Source of the DNA: CP2-2F sp034436235
GTDB taxonomy: Bacteria > Chloroflexota > Anaerolineae > Aggregatilineales > UBA2796
Direction: 5' to 3'
Assembly (NCBI GenBank): GCA_034436235.1
Contig: DAOTWB010000032.1
Span: 1 to 7,440 of the forward strand
Length of the DNA: 7,440 nucleotides
Part shown: positions 1 through 6,404 of the stretch, one piece after another
Numbering within the stretch: position 1 is the first letter of the stretch
Layout of the letters: each line of letters starts with the position of its first letter
Notes under the pieces: generated by a model
The model's database searches: none
What the model was told of the DNA's origin: nothing
What the model saw: only the letters and a program-made list of their open reading frames with translations
Made by a program: the position numbers and the translations under genes

Positions 1-1139
1 AGCAAGCGGTCGCCGCGCACGAAATCGAGGCGCTTGATGAAGCGGCGGGCGGCATCGCGCACCTGCTTGAACGGCTGGCAGATCAGATCGCTGAAGTTGC
101 CGTCAGGCAGTCCGCTCAGGACGCGCGCGGCGGCGCCGGGCGGATCGGTCGGCAGGATGCCGTTCGTCATGATCTTCGACTCAGAGAGTGTCGGATCGTC
201 GTAGACGTACCAATTCATGCGGTCGTAGGTGCCGCTGCTGGGCGGCGTTGATTGCGTCGTCGGATCGTTGCAACAGCCGCCCCAGGCATAGTTAGAAGCG
301 CGATCTACCTCAGCGCTGATGAAGAGCGGATCAGCATACCAGCATTCGCGACGAATGGCGGGCAAGCCATTTGGATCTAAGCCCGTGTCAGGATTCGGCG
401 GCTCTGGGCGCAGGTCTGAGGCATCGCCCGGAATTGTTTTGTACGGATACGCTTGCAAGCCGAGATCGTTGACAAACGGTCTGAAGGCGCGCAGCTCTTC
501 ACGGTTTGTATCGCGTCCGCTGACCGCGCGGTCTACTGGACTTTCCAAGATCGGATAGGTCACTTGCGAGTAATAACTCTCGGAGACCATTGAGAGCGAC
601 GTGTCAATGACGAGCGCCACATCCAAGACAGCAGTCTGCGAGACCGAACTCGCCTCTAGGATGATCTCCGGTCCCCAGATGATTGAGAGGAACGTAGTTG
701 GCGAGCGCATCTGCGCTGTGACGCGCACCAGCTTCTGCGGATCGGGACGGCACAGCTCGGAAGGCGGAATGCGGTTCAGCAGTGCGGGCAGCGGATCAGA
801 GCCAGGATGTTGGCGCACATAGTCCGCCATCTCCGTCTCGCAGGTATCCACAAAAACAGAGCTGACCTCGATGTTGCCCTGCAAGCGGATGAATTGCTGA
901 GCGGCTGCCACCAGCGTGCGGTAATCCGTGCCTTCGCGGATTTGCCCTGCCGCAGCGATGGCAGCAGCGTCCACAGCGCGGACGAGCGTGCTGTAGCGCA
1001 CCAGCATCAAGCCGACATCAACAGCGATGCCGACAAACGCGACCAAGCCGATGAAGGCAAACGCCACGATCAGCAGCGATTGTCCGTTGCGGCTGCGCCG
1101 ATTCATCAAACGTACGAACTGACTGAAGGATGACTTCAT
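1..1139 (-). CDS. TadG-like Flp pilus assembly protein with a vWA domain (partial, C-terminus beyond the left edge)
   Basis: 379 residues are visible and the frame is open to the window edge. The N-terminus carries one membrane segment (about residues 19-45) beginning Gly-Gln-Ser-Leu, then AVDVG and a YSTLVRAVDAAAIAAAG stretch, which is the usual TadE/TadG-type opening (known family pattern). The glutamate expected at +5 of a prepilin site is Ile24, so processing by prepilin peptidase is doubtful. A von Willebrand A domain starts near residue 172 with the metal-site motif DTSLS (Asp179, Ser181, Ser183). The helix and strand that should follow directly appear only at residues 355-379 (FKQVRDAARRFIKRLD, then GDRL), after about 170 inserted residues. 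The start at 1139 is chosen because AAAGGAG lies 9 nt upstream. An in-frame ATG at 1148 abuts that site and is too close. The gene lies 26 nt behind the TadE-like gene, so co-transcription is likely. Its probable role is as a surface-anchored adhesion or pilus-assembly factor (inference). Confidence 0.85.
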   Translation of the reverse strand, partial: MKSSFSQFVRLMNRRSRNGQSLLIVAFAFIGLVAFVGIAVDVGLMLVRYSTLVRAVDAAAIAAAGQIREGTDYRTLVAAAQQFIRLQGNIEVSSVFVDTCETEMADYVRQHPGSDPLPALLNRIPPSELCRPDPQKLVRVTAQMRSPTTFLSIIWGPEIILEASSVSQTAVLDVALVIDTSLSMVSESYYSQVTYPILESPVDRAVSGRDTNREELRAFRPFVNDLGLQAYPYKTIPGDASDLRPEPPNPDTGLDPNGLPAIRRECWYADPLFISAEVDRASNYAWGGCCNDPTTQSTPPSSGTYDRMNWYVYDDPTLSESKIMTNGILPTDPPGAAARVLSGLPDGNFSDLICQPFKQVRDAARRFIKRLDFVRGDRL

Positions 1140-1148
1140 TGAGTCCAT

Positions 1149-1155
1149 CTCCTTT
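1149..1155 (-). promoter_or_regulatory. Shine-Dalgarno site of the TadG-like gene
   Basis: AAAGGAG on the minus strand lies 9 nt before the ATG at 1139. It is the strongest ribosome-binding site in the window and decides between two in-frame ATGs: the one at 1148 overlaps the edge of the site and cannot use it. Confidence 0.75.
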
Positions 1156-1165
1156 CACGCAAGCC

Positions 1166-2362
1166 TCATTGTTCAGGCGTGGCAGTTGCCTGCGCGCCGG
1201 GCGCAGGGAAAAATGCGTAAACATGGAAGAGCGGATCGTTCTCCAGCGATCCATCGGCGCCTGCGAAAAAGCCGCCGCCGAATAGCACAGCAATCGGCTG
1301 GAAGAAGCGCGGATGGTACTGCCAGAACATCTCGACCAACACCAAGCCGCCACTCGGTCGGTAGTATTCCAAACCTGCCGTAGAAAGTGTGGCGTTCAGC
1401 CGCGCTTCAACATCTTGCACAGTGAAGCGCGAGCCAATGCAGTAATCGCTCGGATCGCCATTGTTGACTGTGCCGATTGCGTTGCCTGTGAAGACGAATC
1501 CGCGAATGCCTTGCGAAGTTGTGGTGATGTTCTCGCGCGGATTGTTGTAGCGCGGATCGCCTATGCCAATTTCGTAGCCCAGCTCATCAACGTCAGCTGG
1601 GCGTCCGCGCGTCCATGCCGAGTAGACATCGGGCGTTTTGTAGTCAAACGGATCGCGGTCATCGCCGGCGCCATCAGCCGTCCTGCAGTAGCGATTGTCG
1701 CGCGGATAGCGTCCTGTGACGCGCACGTACAGACCGTTGCTCGGCACAGTCGGTCCGCGCACGCCGCCTGCCACTGAGCCTCTGAACGGTTTGTTGAAGT
1801 CCAGCATGGTGTAGGAAAACGCAGAGACCACAATATCGTTCTTAGTGAATTCGCGGCTGCGATCAGGGTCGCTGGGCGGCGTCAGACCGTCAGCGCTCCA
1901 CGGACGCGTATCCTCGAATTCCATAGGCGGCATACTCAAGATGATCTGGCAGATGATGCCGTCGAAGAAACCGTAAGCGCCTTCCGGACCGACCACATAG
2001 TTGTAGCGCGTCGCGTCTGGTCCGCGCGGCACACGCCGATTTTGATTCAAGTTATCGCCAAGGTTGTAAAGATGGCTTGTGCCGTCAGGCGGCATGTAAG
2101 TATCACAATCGAGACGGTTATAATTGCGCGTATCGTTGTCATCCCAAAAGACAGGACTCAGATTTGCGCCACGCCGCCCTGCCTCGCGCACAAGGTCGAG
2201 CATGGTCAAGTAGTAGTTCATGGCGAAGCCCATCTCAGCTAAGCCCAGCACCATCAAGATCAGGATCGGGAAAGTGATCGCCGATTCGACAAGGCTCTGT
2301 CCTTTAGCTGCGTTAGGCTTTCCGTCCAGAACGTTGATCAGTTGCCTCAACGTCTTTCGCAT
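1166..2362 (-). CDS. TadE-like pseudopilin, unusually long
   Basis: 398 residues. A short basic N-terminus is followed by Gly21-Gln22-Ser-Leu-Val-Glu26 and a hydrophobic helix (about residues 27-48). Gly at -1 and Glu at +5 is the prepilin-peptidase signature of TadE-type pseudopilins (family knowledge), so cleavage after Gly21 is predicted. The helix continues into MLDLVREAGRRGAN, typical of TadE. The C-terminal part (residues 338-388) has the family-like LVLVEMFWQYHP and a closing YAFFPAP. Between these lies a roughly 250-residue extracytoplasmic region rich in Asp, Asn, Tyr, Gly and Pro, with four cysteines (86, 138, 226, 308) that could form two disulphides. Known TadE proteins are commonly below 200 residues, so this one is about twice the usual size. 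The ATG at 2362 is preferred to the one at 2368 because GAGGG directly precedes 2368 but is 6 nt from 2362. It is the first gene of an operon with the TadG-like gene. Confidence 0.85.
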   Translation of the reverse strand: MRKTLRQLINVLDGKPNAAKGQSLVESAITFPILILMVLGLAEMGFAMNYYLTMLDLVREAGRRGANLSPVFWDDNDTRNYNRLDCDTYMPPDGTSHLYNLGDNLNQNRRVPRGPDATRYNYVVGPEGAYGFFDGIICQIILSMPPMEFEDTRPWSADGLTPPSDPDRSREFTKNDIVVSAFSYTMLDFNKPFRGSVAGGVRGPTVPSNGLYVRVTGRYPRDNRYCRTADGAGDDRDPFDYKTPDVYSAWTRGRPADVDELGYEIGIGDPRYNNPRENITTTSQGIRGFVFTGNAIGTVNNGDPSDYCIGSRFTVQDVEARLNATLSTAGLEYYRPSGGLVLVEMFWQYHPRFFQPIAVLFGGGFFAGADGSLENDPLFHVYAFFPAPGAQATATPEQ

Positions 2363-2368
2363 AAGCAT

Positions 2369-2373
2369 CCCTC
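2369..2373 (-). promoter_or_regulatory. Shine-Dalgarno site deciding the TadE-like start
   Basis: GAGGG on the minus strand is 6 nt from the ATG at 2362 and directly adjacent to the ATG at 2368. Only the 2362 start has workable spacing, which makes the protein two residues shorter than the longest reading. Confidence 0.6.
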
Positions 2374-2450
2374 AAAAGCTGCTCTCAATTTGGCTCGCTG
2401 CCTGCGCCTGCTGCACAAAAACGACTTGCACATAGCCTGCCGCTGCAAAA

Positions 2451-2459
2451 ATCATACCA
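2451..2459 (-). promoter_or_regulatory. Probable extended -10 promoter of the tadE-tadG operon
   Basis: Minus strand TGG-TATGAT: five of six matches to TATAAT preceded by a TGn extension. A start of transcription near 2444 would give a leader of about 80 nt before the ATG at 2362. A TTG (TTGTCT, 2467-2472) sits 10 nt upstream of the -10 box, a spacing also seen at two other promoters here. No good -35 box is seen at 17 nt. Confidence 0.5.
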
Positions 2460-2585
2460 CAGGGCAAGACAAGACGTTGTCGTAGAATGTAGGGAGTCTG
2501 TAAGGAATTGTAGCTTTCCCGATCATTCATTTCAGGCGCGTTTGAGAGGCGCGAGAGTCGCGTTGTGCTATCTTGCGCAGGCGCA

Positions 2586-2594
2586 TGGTACAAT
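2586..2594 (+). promoter_or_regulatory. Probable extended -10 promoter of the glycosyltransferase gene
   Basis: TGG-TACAAT ends 8 nt before the ATG at 2603. Transcription would begin at about 2601-2603, at or next to the start codon, so the mRNA would be leaderless. TTGCGC (2573-2578) lies 10 nt upstream of the hexamer, and a perfect 5-bp inverted repeat (TGCGC-AG-GCGCA, 2574-2585) ends just before the TGn element. Confidence 0.55.
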
Positions 2595-2602
2595 AGCGCG
2601 AC

Positions 2603-3517
2603 ATGGTTAGCCAAGCGACTGTTCAAGAGACCAAAAACGAGTCGGCTGCGCCGCTCATCGCCGTCATCCCTGCTTTCAACGAGGATCGCTTCATCGCCAG
2701 CGTGGTGCTGAAGGCGCGCCGCTACGTGGATCGCGTCATCGTGGTGGATGACGGTTCGCAAGACGAGACGGCGTGGATCGCGGAAGCCGCCGGCGCCGAG
2801 GTGATCCGTCAGCCGAATAGCGGCAAGGCGGCTGCCTTGAACACAGGTCTGGCAGCAGCGCAAGCGCGCAATGCGGCGGCAGTCATCTTGCTCGATGGCG
2901 ACGGGCAGCACGATCCGAACGACATTCCGCGCCTGTTAGCGCCTATTCAAAGCGGCGCTGCCGATCTGGTGGTCGGCTCGCGCTTCATGGGCTTGCGCAG
3001 CAACACGCCGCGTTGGCGAATCGTGGGACAGCACGCGCTGACAGCGCTGACGAACGCCGCTTCAGGCGTGCCGCTCTCCGATTCGCAGAGCGGCTTTCGG
3101 GCGCTCTCGCAGCGCGCGCTCAACCTGATGACTTTCACGTCGCGCGGCTTCTCAGTCGAATCTGAGATGCAGTTTCTAATTCGCCAGCACAACTTGCAAG
3201 CGCTCGAAGTGCCGATCAGCGTCAATTACGATGAGCGACCGAAGCGCAATCCATTCGCGCATGGCTTCCAAGTGCTGACAGGCATTTTGCGCTTGGTCGG
3301 TCAGCACAGACCGCTCTTCTTCTTCGGCGTGACAGGCGCATTGGCGATTCTGATCGGCTTGTTGCTCGGCGCGAGCGTCGTCGCGACCTACAACACCTAC
3401 TCGGCGCTGGCGCTCGGCACGGCGCTGATCGCCATCACCTTGTGCATCATCGGCGTGTTCGCCATCTTCACAGGCGTGATCTTGCACACGATTCGCGCCT
3501 ATATGAGCGAACGCTAG
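2603..3517 (+). CDS. GT2 family glycosyltransferase, DPM1-like (polyprenyl-phosphate sugar transferase)
   Basis: 304 residues with a complete GT-A catalytic domain followed by two membrane helices (about 238-261 and 268-293). Visible motifs are VIPAFNE (21-27), VVDDGSQDET (47-56, nucleotide-sugar binding), LLDGDGQHDP (96-105, containing the metal-binding DxD), VVGSRF (123-128) and SDSQSGFRA (159-167). This set matches the bacterial dolichyl-phosphate mannose/glucose synthase-like branch of GT2, which moves a sugar from a nucleotide donor to a membrane polyprenyl phosphate at the cytoplasmic face (family knowledge). The exact sugar cannot be read from sequence. The ATG at 2603 is the only sensible start: no in-frame start follows before the catalytic motifs, and the ATG at 2585 meets a stop after three codons. 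There is no Shine-Dalgarno sequence. The gene is divergent from the tad operon and convergent with the exonuclease/helicase gene, overlapping it by 4 nt. Confidence 0.9.
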   Translation: MVSQATVQETKNESAAPLIAVIPAFNEDRFIASVVLKARRYVDRVIVVDDGSQDETAWIAEAAGAEVIRQPNSGKAAALNTGLAAAQARNAAAVILLDGDGQHDPNDIPRLLAPIQSGAADLVVGSRFMGLRSNTPRWRIVGQHALTALTNAASGVPLSDSQSGFRALSQRALNLMTFTSRGFSVESEMQFLIRQHNLQALEVPISVNYDERPKRNPFAHGFQVLTGILRLVGQHRPLFFFGVTGALAILIGLLLGASVVATYNTYSALALGTALIAITLCIIGVFAIFTGVILHTIRAYMSER

Positions 3518-6225
3518 TCGGTCAGCCATTCGCGGACTGCCGCTGCCATCTCTGAGAGCGGCGCGCGCTGAATCGTGCTTGGCGGCAGGCTATCGAGGAA
3601 AATTTGCGCGTAGTCGCGGCTGACCATGCGCTTATCGAGGATGACCAGCACATTGCGCCGCGTCCGCTCTTCAAGCAACCTGCCGACCGTCTGCCGAAAG
3701 CGCAGCACTGCCGAAGGCACGGCGTATTGCCGAAAGGCATCTTCATAGCGCTCGCCGCGCGCTGCAAAGAGCGGATCGTTCGGCACGCCGAACGGCAAGC
3801 GCGTCAGGAGCATGGCACGCAGCACGTCCTCATCAAGCGCGATCGCGTCCCATGCGCTGCGCACGCCAAGCAGCACAGTCTGCTGACCGAGCGCACGGAA
3901 ATTTTCGAGCAGCGCCGCTTGACTGCTGCCGTCTGACTGATCCAATACGTTCAGATTGCCCAATCTCAGGCGTGCCGCGATGGTCTGCGCCGATTGCCGC
4001 AATTGCGTGAAGCTATTGAAAAGCGCCAACAAGCGACCTTGCGCCGCGACAGCGAGCTCGATCACGGCACGCTCAAGGTAGCGCGCATAGCGCTCGCCTT
4101 CGGCAGGATCTAGAGCGTCTGTCGGCAGGAAGATCAGCGTGTGGCGCGCTTGCGTCTCAGCCTGCGGCTGCGCACAGATGAGCGTCTCAGCAGGCAAGGC
4201 GAGGCGCTCGCGCAGATAGCTGAAATCATCGCCGACTCGCAGCGCTGTGCCGCTGATGATCGCCGTCTCCAAGTTGCGCCAAAGATGCGTCTGTAGCAGC
4301 GCAGCAGGCTGCAACGGCGCGCTGTGCAAGGTCAGGCGCTTGGCGCGGTTCGGCTCGGCGCTCAGCTCTATCCAAAAGACCTGCTCAGGGCGTGTGCCGT
4401 TCAGGCAGGCATCCAGAAATTCGTGCGATTGCTGCATCGTATACGCCGCGCCTTCTGTCCTGAAGACGAGCGGACGCGCTAGAGCGTATTTCTCGTGGTA
4501 GATGAGCAATTGCTTCGCCAGCTGTGCCAGCGCGCCGATGATCGCCTCAGTGAACTGACTCAGAATGCTCCATGCGGCGCGCACTTGTCCGAAAGCAGGC
4601 TTGTTGCGCATGTCATCGGTCAGGCGGACAGTGAGCGCATACTCGCTCGGCTGTGCATCAGTGATCGCTTCCAGAAACGCCTGCAGCGCGCGGAAAAGAT
4701 TCTCCAGATGATAAGGCGCTTGCGCCGCGGCATCGGCAAGGTTGCTGCAGAAGCGCATCAGGCTTGCCTCAGGCTTAGGCGGCAACTTACCGCTCGCCTC
4801 AGCCAAAATATCGCCGAGCAGACCGCGCTGCACGTCGCTGATCTCAACTAGCTGGCGCTTCAGGCGCGCTGCGTCAAGCCGCACGTGCAGGCTCTCAGTG
4901 GCAAGGTCTTCTAGCAAGTTAGCTTCATCAACGATCAAGCGTTTGAACGGCGGCAAGAGCGGATCGCGTCCGTGAATTTCAGCCGCCAACGTGCCATGCT
5001 CGGCGATGATCAAATGCGCCTCAGCCGCCAATTGCCGATCGCGATGCATCGGACACGCGCCGCGCATTTGGCTTTGGCAGCGCTCAGCCGTGCAATGCTC
5101 AGCTTCGGCGTTCAGCTGCGACCAAGCAGAGTATTCGCCGCTGCCGCGAATGGACGGCTGTTGTGCGCGTTCGGCGCCGCCTTCCGCTAACCAGATCAGC
5201 GTCTTCGCCAGCAGACGCATCTCTTCAATGCTCTGCACGCCTTGCCGACGAAGAGTCTGCAGGCGCGCAGGGCATAAGTACTCAGCGCGCCTGTGTAGAA
5301 ACTGCGCGCGCAGCGCGGGATAGTGCGCTTGCAGACGCGGCAAGTCGCGCTCGCGCAGACGTTGCTCCAGCGCTTGACTGCCATAGGCAACTAGGACAGG
5401 CTCAGCGTGTTGCATCGCCCAGCGCGCTGCCAACTCGAGGTAAGGCGGCGCCGCCGAGATGACGGCGGCGTTCTCGCACAGCAAAAATTGCGCCGACTCG
5501 AAGCTCTGCCTGAGCGAGTCGGCAGGCGCTGCGAGAGGCGGCGGCAGATTGGCGAGCGACGCGCGCGACGCCTGCTCAGGCGCGGCGCGAAAAACGCCGT
5601 CGAGCGGATCGGCGGACTGCGCAGAGTCGGCAGGGCGCTCTTTGAGCGCTGCTTCAAAAGGCAACGCGCCGTGCCAAGCTAACGGCGCTGAGAGTTGTGC
5701 GATCTCGCGCACTAAGGCGAGCGGCAAAGCGAGCAATTTTTCCCACAGCGCGTAGTAAAGCCTGCCGCTGGCGATGGCGTCGGTCAGCGCGCGATGATAC
5801 TCGCCTTCAGGCGCAATGTTGAAGGTCTGCATCAGCGCGCTCAATGTGTAGCGATCGGCGTCTGGCAGCAGGACAGAGGCTAGCTCGTAAGTATCGGCGG
5901 CTCTGTGCGCCGTGAAGAGCTTTTGCTTGTGCAGAAAGCTCAGATCGAACGCGATGCTGTGACCGATCAAGACTGAGTCGCCGACGAAGGTTTGCAGTGC
6001 AGGCAACACTTGCGCAAGGCGCGGCGCGCCGATCATATCCTCGTTGCGGATGCCGGTGATATCCGTGACGCGCGATGGAATGGTCACAGCAGGATTGACC
6101 AATGTGCTGTAGGTCTCTAAGAGGACGCCGTCGCGGAATTTGGCTGCGCCAATCTCGATGATGTGCGAGTCGGCAGGATCAAGGCCTGTCGTCTCAAGGT
6201 CAAGCGCGACCAAGATACCGCGCAT
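3514..6225 (-). CDS. DnaQ-type DEDDh exonuclease fused to a degenerate DinG/XPD-type helicase
   Basis: 903 residues. Residues 1-165 form a 3'-5' exonuclease domain with Exo I DLETTG (Asp9, Glu11), Exo II GHSIAFD (Asp94) and Exo III HRALTD (His144, Asp149), so the catalytic set is complete. An Ala/Pro-rich linker (about 195-237) leads to a DinG-like body. Cys318, Cys378, Cys383 and Cys391 fit the iron-sulphur ligands of XPD/DinG. The ATPase motifs are damaged: the Walker A position (about 251-263) has no GxGK[ST], the DEAH box reads DEAN (433-436), the NHalL position reads EHGTL (409-413), motif III is SGTAL, motif V SFWEGVD has become SAWDAIA (790-796), and motif VI reads QTVGRLLE (845-852) with Glu for the usual Arg. 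C-terminal structural motifs (RLPFGVPNDP, YAVPSAVLRFRQ) remain. The start at 6225 fits the exonuclease beginning and lies downstream of the promoter; the longer reading would begin with TTG inside the -35 box. Its likely role is DNA end processing or repair as a nuclease, without helicase activity (inference). Confidence 0.9.
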   Translation of the reverse strand: MRGILVALDLETTGLDPADSHIIEIGAAKFRDGVLLETYSTLVNPAVTIPSRVTDITGIRNEDMIGAPRLAQVLPALQTFVGDSVLIGHSIAFDLSFLHKQKLFTAHRAADTYELASVLLPDADRYTLSALMQTFNIAPEGEYHRALTDAIASGRLYYALWEKLLALPLALVREIAQLSAPLAWHGALPFEAALKERPADSAQSADPLDGVFRAAPEQASRASLANLPPPLAAPADSLRQSFESAQFLLCENAAVISAAPPYLELAARWAMQHAEPVLVAYGSQALEQRLRERDLPRLQAHYPALRAQFLHRRAEYLCPARLQTLRRQGVQSIEEMRLLAKTLIWLAEGGAERAQQPSIRGSGEYSAWSQLNAEAEHCTAERCQSQMRGACPMHRDRQLAAEAHLIIAEHGTLAAEIHGRDPLLPPFKRLIVDEANLLEDLATESLHVRLDAARLKRQLVEISDVQRGLLGDILAEASGKLPPKPEASLMRFCSNLADAAAQAPYHLENLFRALQAFLEAITDAQPSEYALTVRLTDDMRNKPAFGQVRAAWSILSQFTEAIIGALAQLAKQLLIYHEKYALARPLVFRTEGAAYTMQQSHEFLDACLNGTRPEQVFWIELSAEPNRAKRLTLHSAPLQPAALLQTHLWRNLETAIISGTALRVGDDFSYLRERLALPAETLICAQPQAETQARHTLIFLPTDALDPAEGERYARYLERAVIELAVAAQGRLLALFNSFTQLRQSAQTIAARLRLGNLNVLDQSDGSSQAALLENFRALGQQTVLLGVRSAWDAIALDEDVLRAMLLTRLPFGVPNDPLFAARGERYEDAFRQYAVPSAVLRFRQTVGRLLEERTRRNVLVILDKRMVSRDYAQIFLDSLPPSTIQRAPLSEMAAAVREWLTD

Positions 6226-6261
6226 AGCGACTCTATCCACTTCTAGCCGAGCGAAGGCGCG

Positions 6262-6294
6262 GCATGGTTCGAATGCGCCATGCAGTATAGCATG
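6262..6294. repeat. Overlapping inverted repeats around the exonuclease/helicase promoter, possible operator
   Basis: GCATGG (6262-6267) is the exact reverse complement of CCATGC (6278-6283), 10 nt apart. CATGC (6279-6283) also pairs with GCATG (6290-6294) across exactly the six bases of the -10 box. A fourth copy, CATGC, is at 6327-6331. The placement over the -10 box and transcription start suggests a repressor site. No bound protein can be named. Confidence 0.35.
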
Positions 6295-6312
6295 AAGCAG
6301 AGCGCAGAGCAA
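6284..6312 (-). promoter_or_regulatory. Promoter of the exonuclease/helicase gene
   Basis: Minus strand TTGCTC (6307-6312), 17 nt spacer, TATACT (6284-6289) with TGC directly upstream as an extended -10. Predicted transcription start is near 6277, giving a leader of about 52 nt to the ATG at 6225. The ribosome-binding site is weak: only GGA or GAG fragments are seen at usable distance. Confidence 0.6.
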
Positions 6313-6350
6313 ACTGCAGAGCGTCTCATGCGTTTTGCGCGCGCTTGCGG

Positions 6351-6356
6351 TACAAT
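6351..6356 (+). promoter_or_regulatory. Probable -10 box of the 114-residue protein gene
   Basis: TACAAT preceded by GG, with TTGCGC (6335-6340) 10 nt upstream, the same arrangement as at the glycosyltransferase promoter. Expected transcription start is near 6363, leaving a leader of about 42 nt to the ATG at 6405. No TGn extension and no clear -35 box at 17 nt are present. Confidence 0.45.
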
Positions 6357-6389
6357 CAAAGCACTGTAATGCGCTTTCACAAGCACGTT

Positions 6390-6393
6390 GAGG
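6390..6393 (+). promoter_or_regulatory. Shine-Dalgarno site deciding the start of the 114-residue protein
   Basis: GAGG lies 11 nt before the ATG at 6405. The alternative in-frame ATG at 6369 would be only about 6 nt from the predicted transcription start and has no ribosome-binding site, so 6405 is preferred. Confidence 0.45.
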
Positions 6394-6404
6394 ATGGTTT
6401 GGCT

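Noticed and set aside
1313..1777. Plus-strand frames opposite the tad genes (807-1133, 1313-1777)
   Set aside because: They are antisense to strongly supported genes and encode compositionally odd proteins without family features.
2372..2455. Short minus-strand frame ending just before the tadE-like gene (27 residues from ATG 2455), a possible leader peptide
   Set aside because: Its ATG lies inside the predicted -10 box, there is no ribosome-binding site, and the longer version of the frame is antisense to the glycosyltransferase.
3500..3560. Intrinsic terminator between the convergent glycosyltransferase and exonuclease/helicase genes
   Set aside because: No GC-rich hairpin followed by a T run is seen on either strand near the junction.
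3604..3936. Long plus-strand open frames opposite the exonuclease/helicase gene (for example 3604-3936 and 4495-4851)
   Set aside because: They lie wholly antisense to a well-supported 903-codon gene, have no recognisable motifs, and are expected shadows in GC-rich coding DNA.
5435..5475. Frameshift or sequencing error as the cause of the missing Walker A motif
   Set aside because: None of the three minus-strand frames across this stretch encodes GxGK[ST], and flanking motifs on both sides stay in the same frame.
141..5605. Recurrent GAGCGGATC-like 8-9 mers scattered through the window, a possible dispersed repeat or uptake sequence
   Set aside because: Most are minus-strand codons for Asp-Pro-Leu (for example in DPLF and DPLLP segments) with a fixed codon preference, and they are not spaced or oriented independently of the reading frame.
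6226..6312. N-terminal extension of the exonuclease/helicase starting at TTG 6312
   Set aside because: The TTG is part of the predicted -35 box, the added 29 residues resemble no exonuclease, and the domain proper begins at Met 6225.
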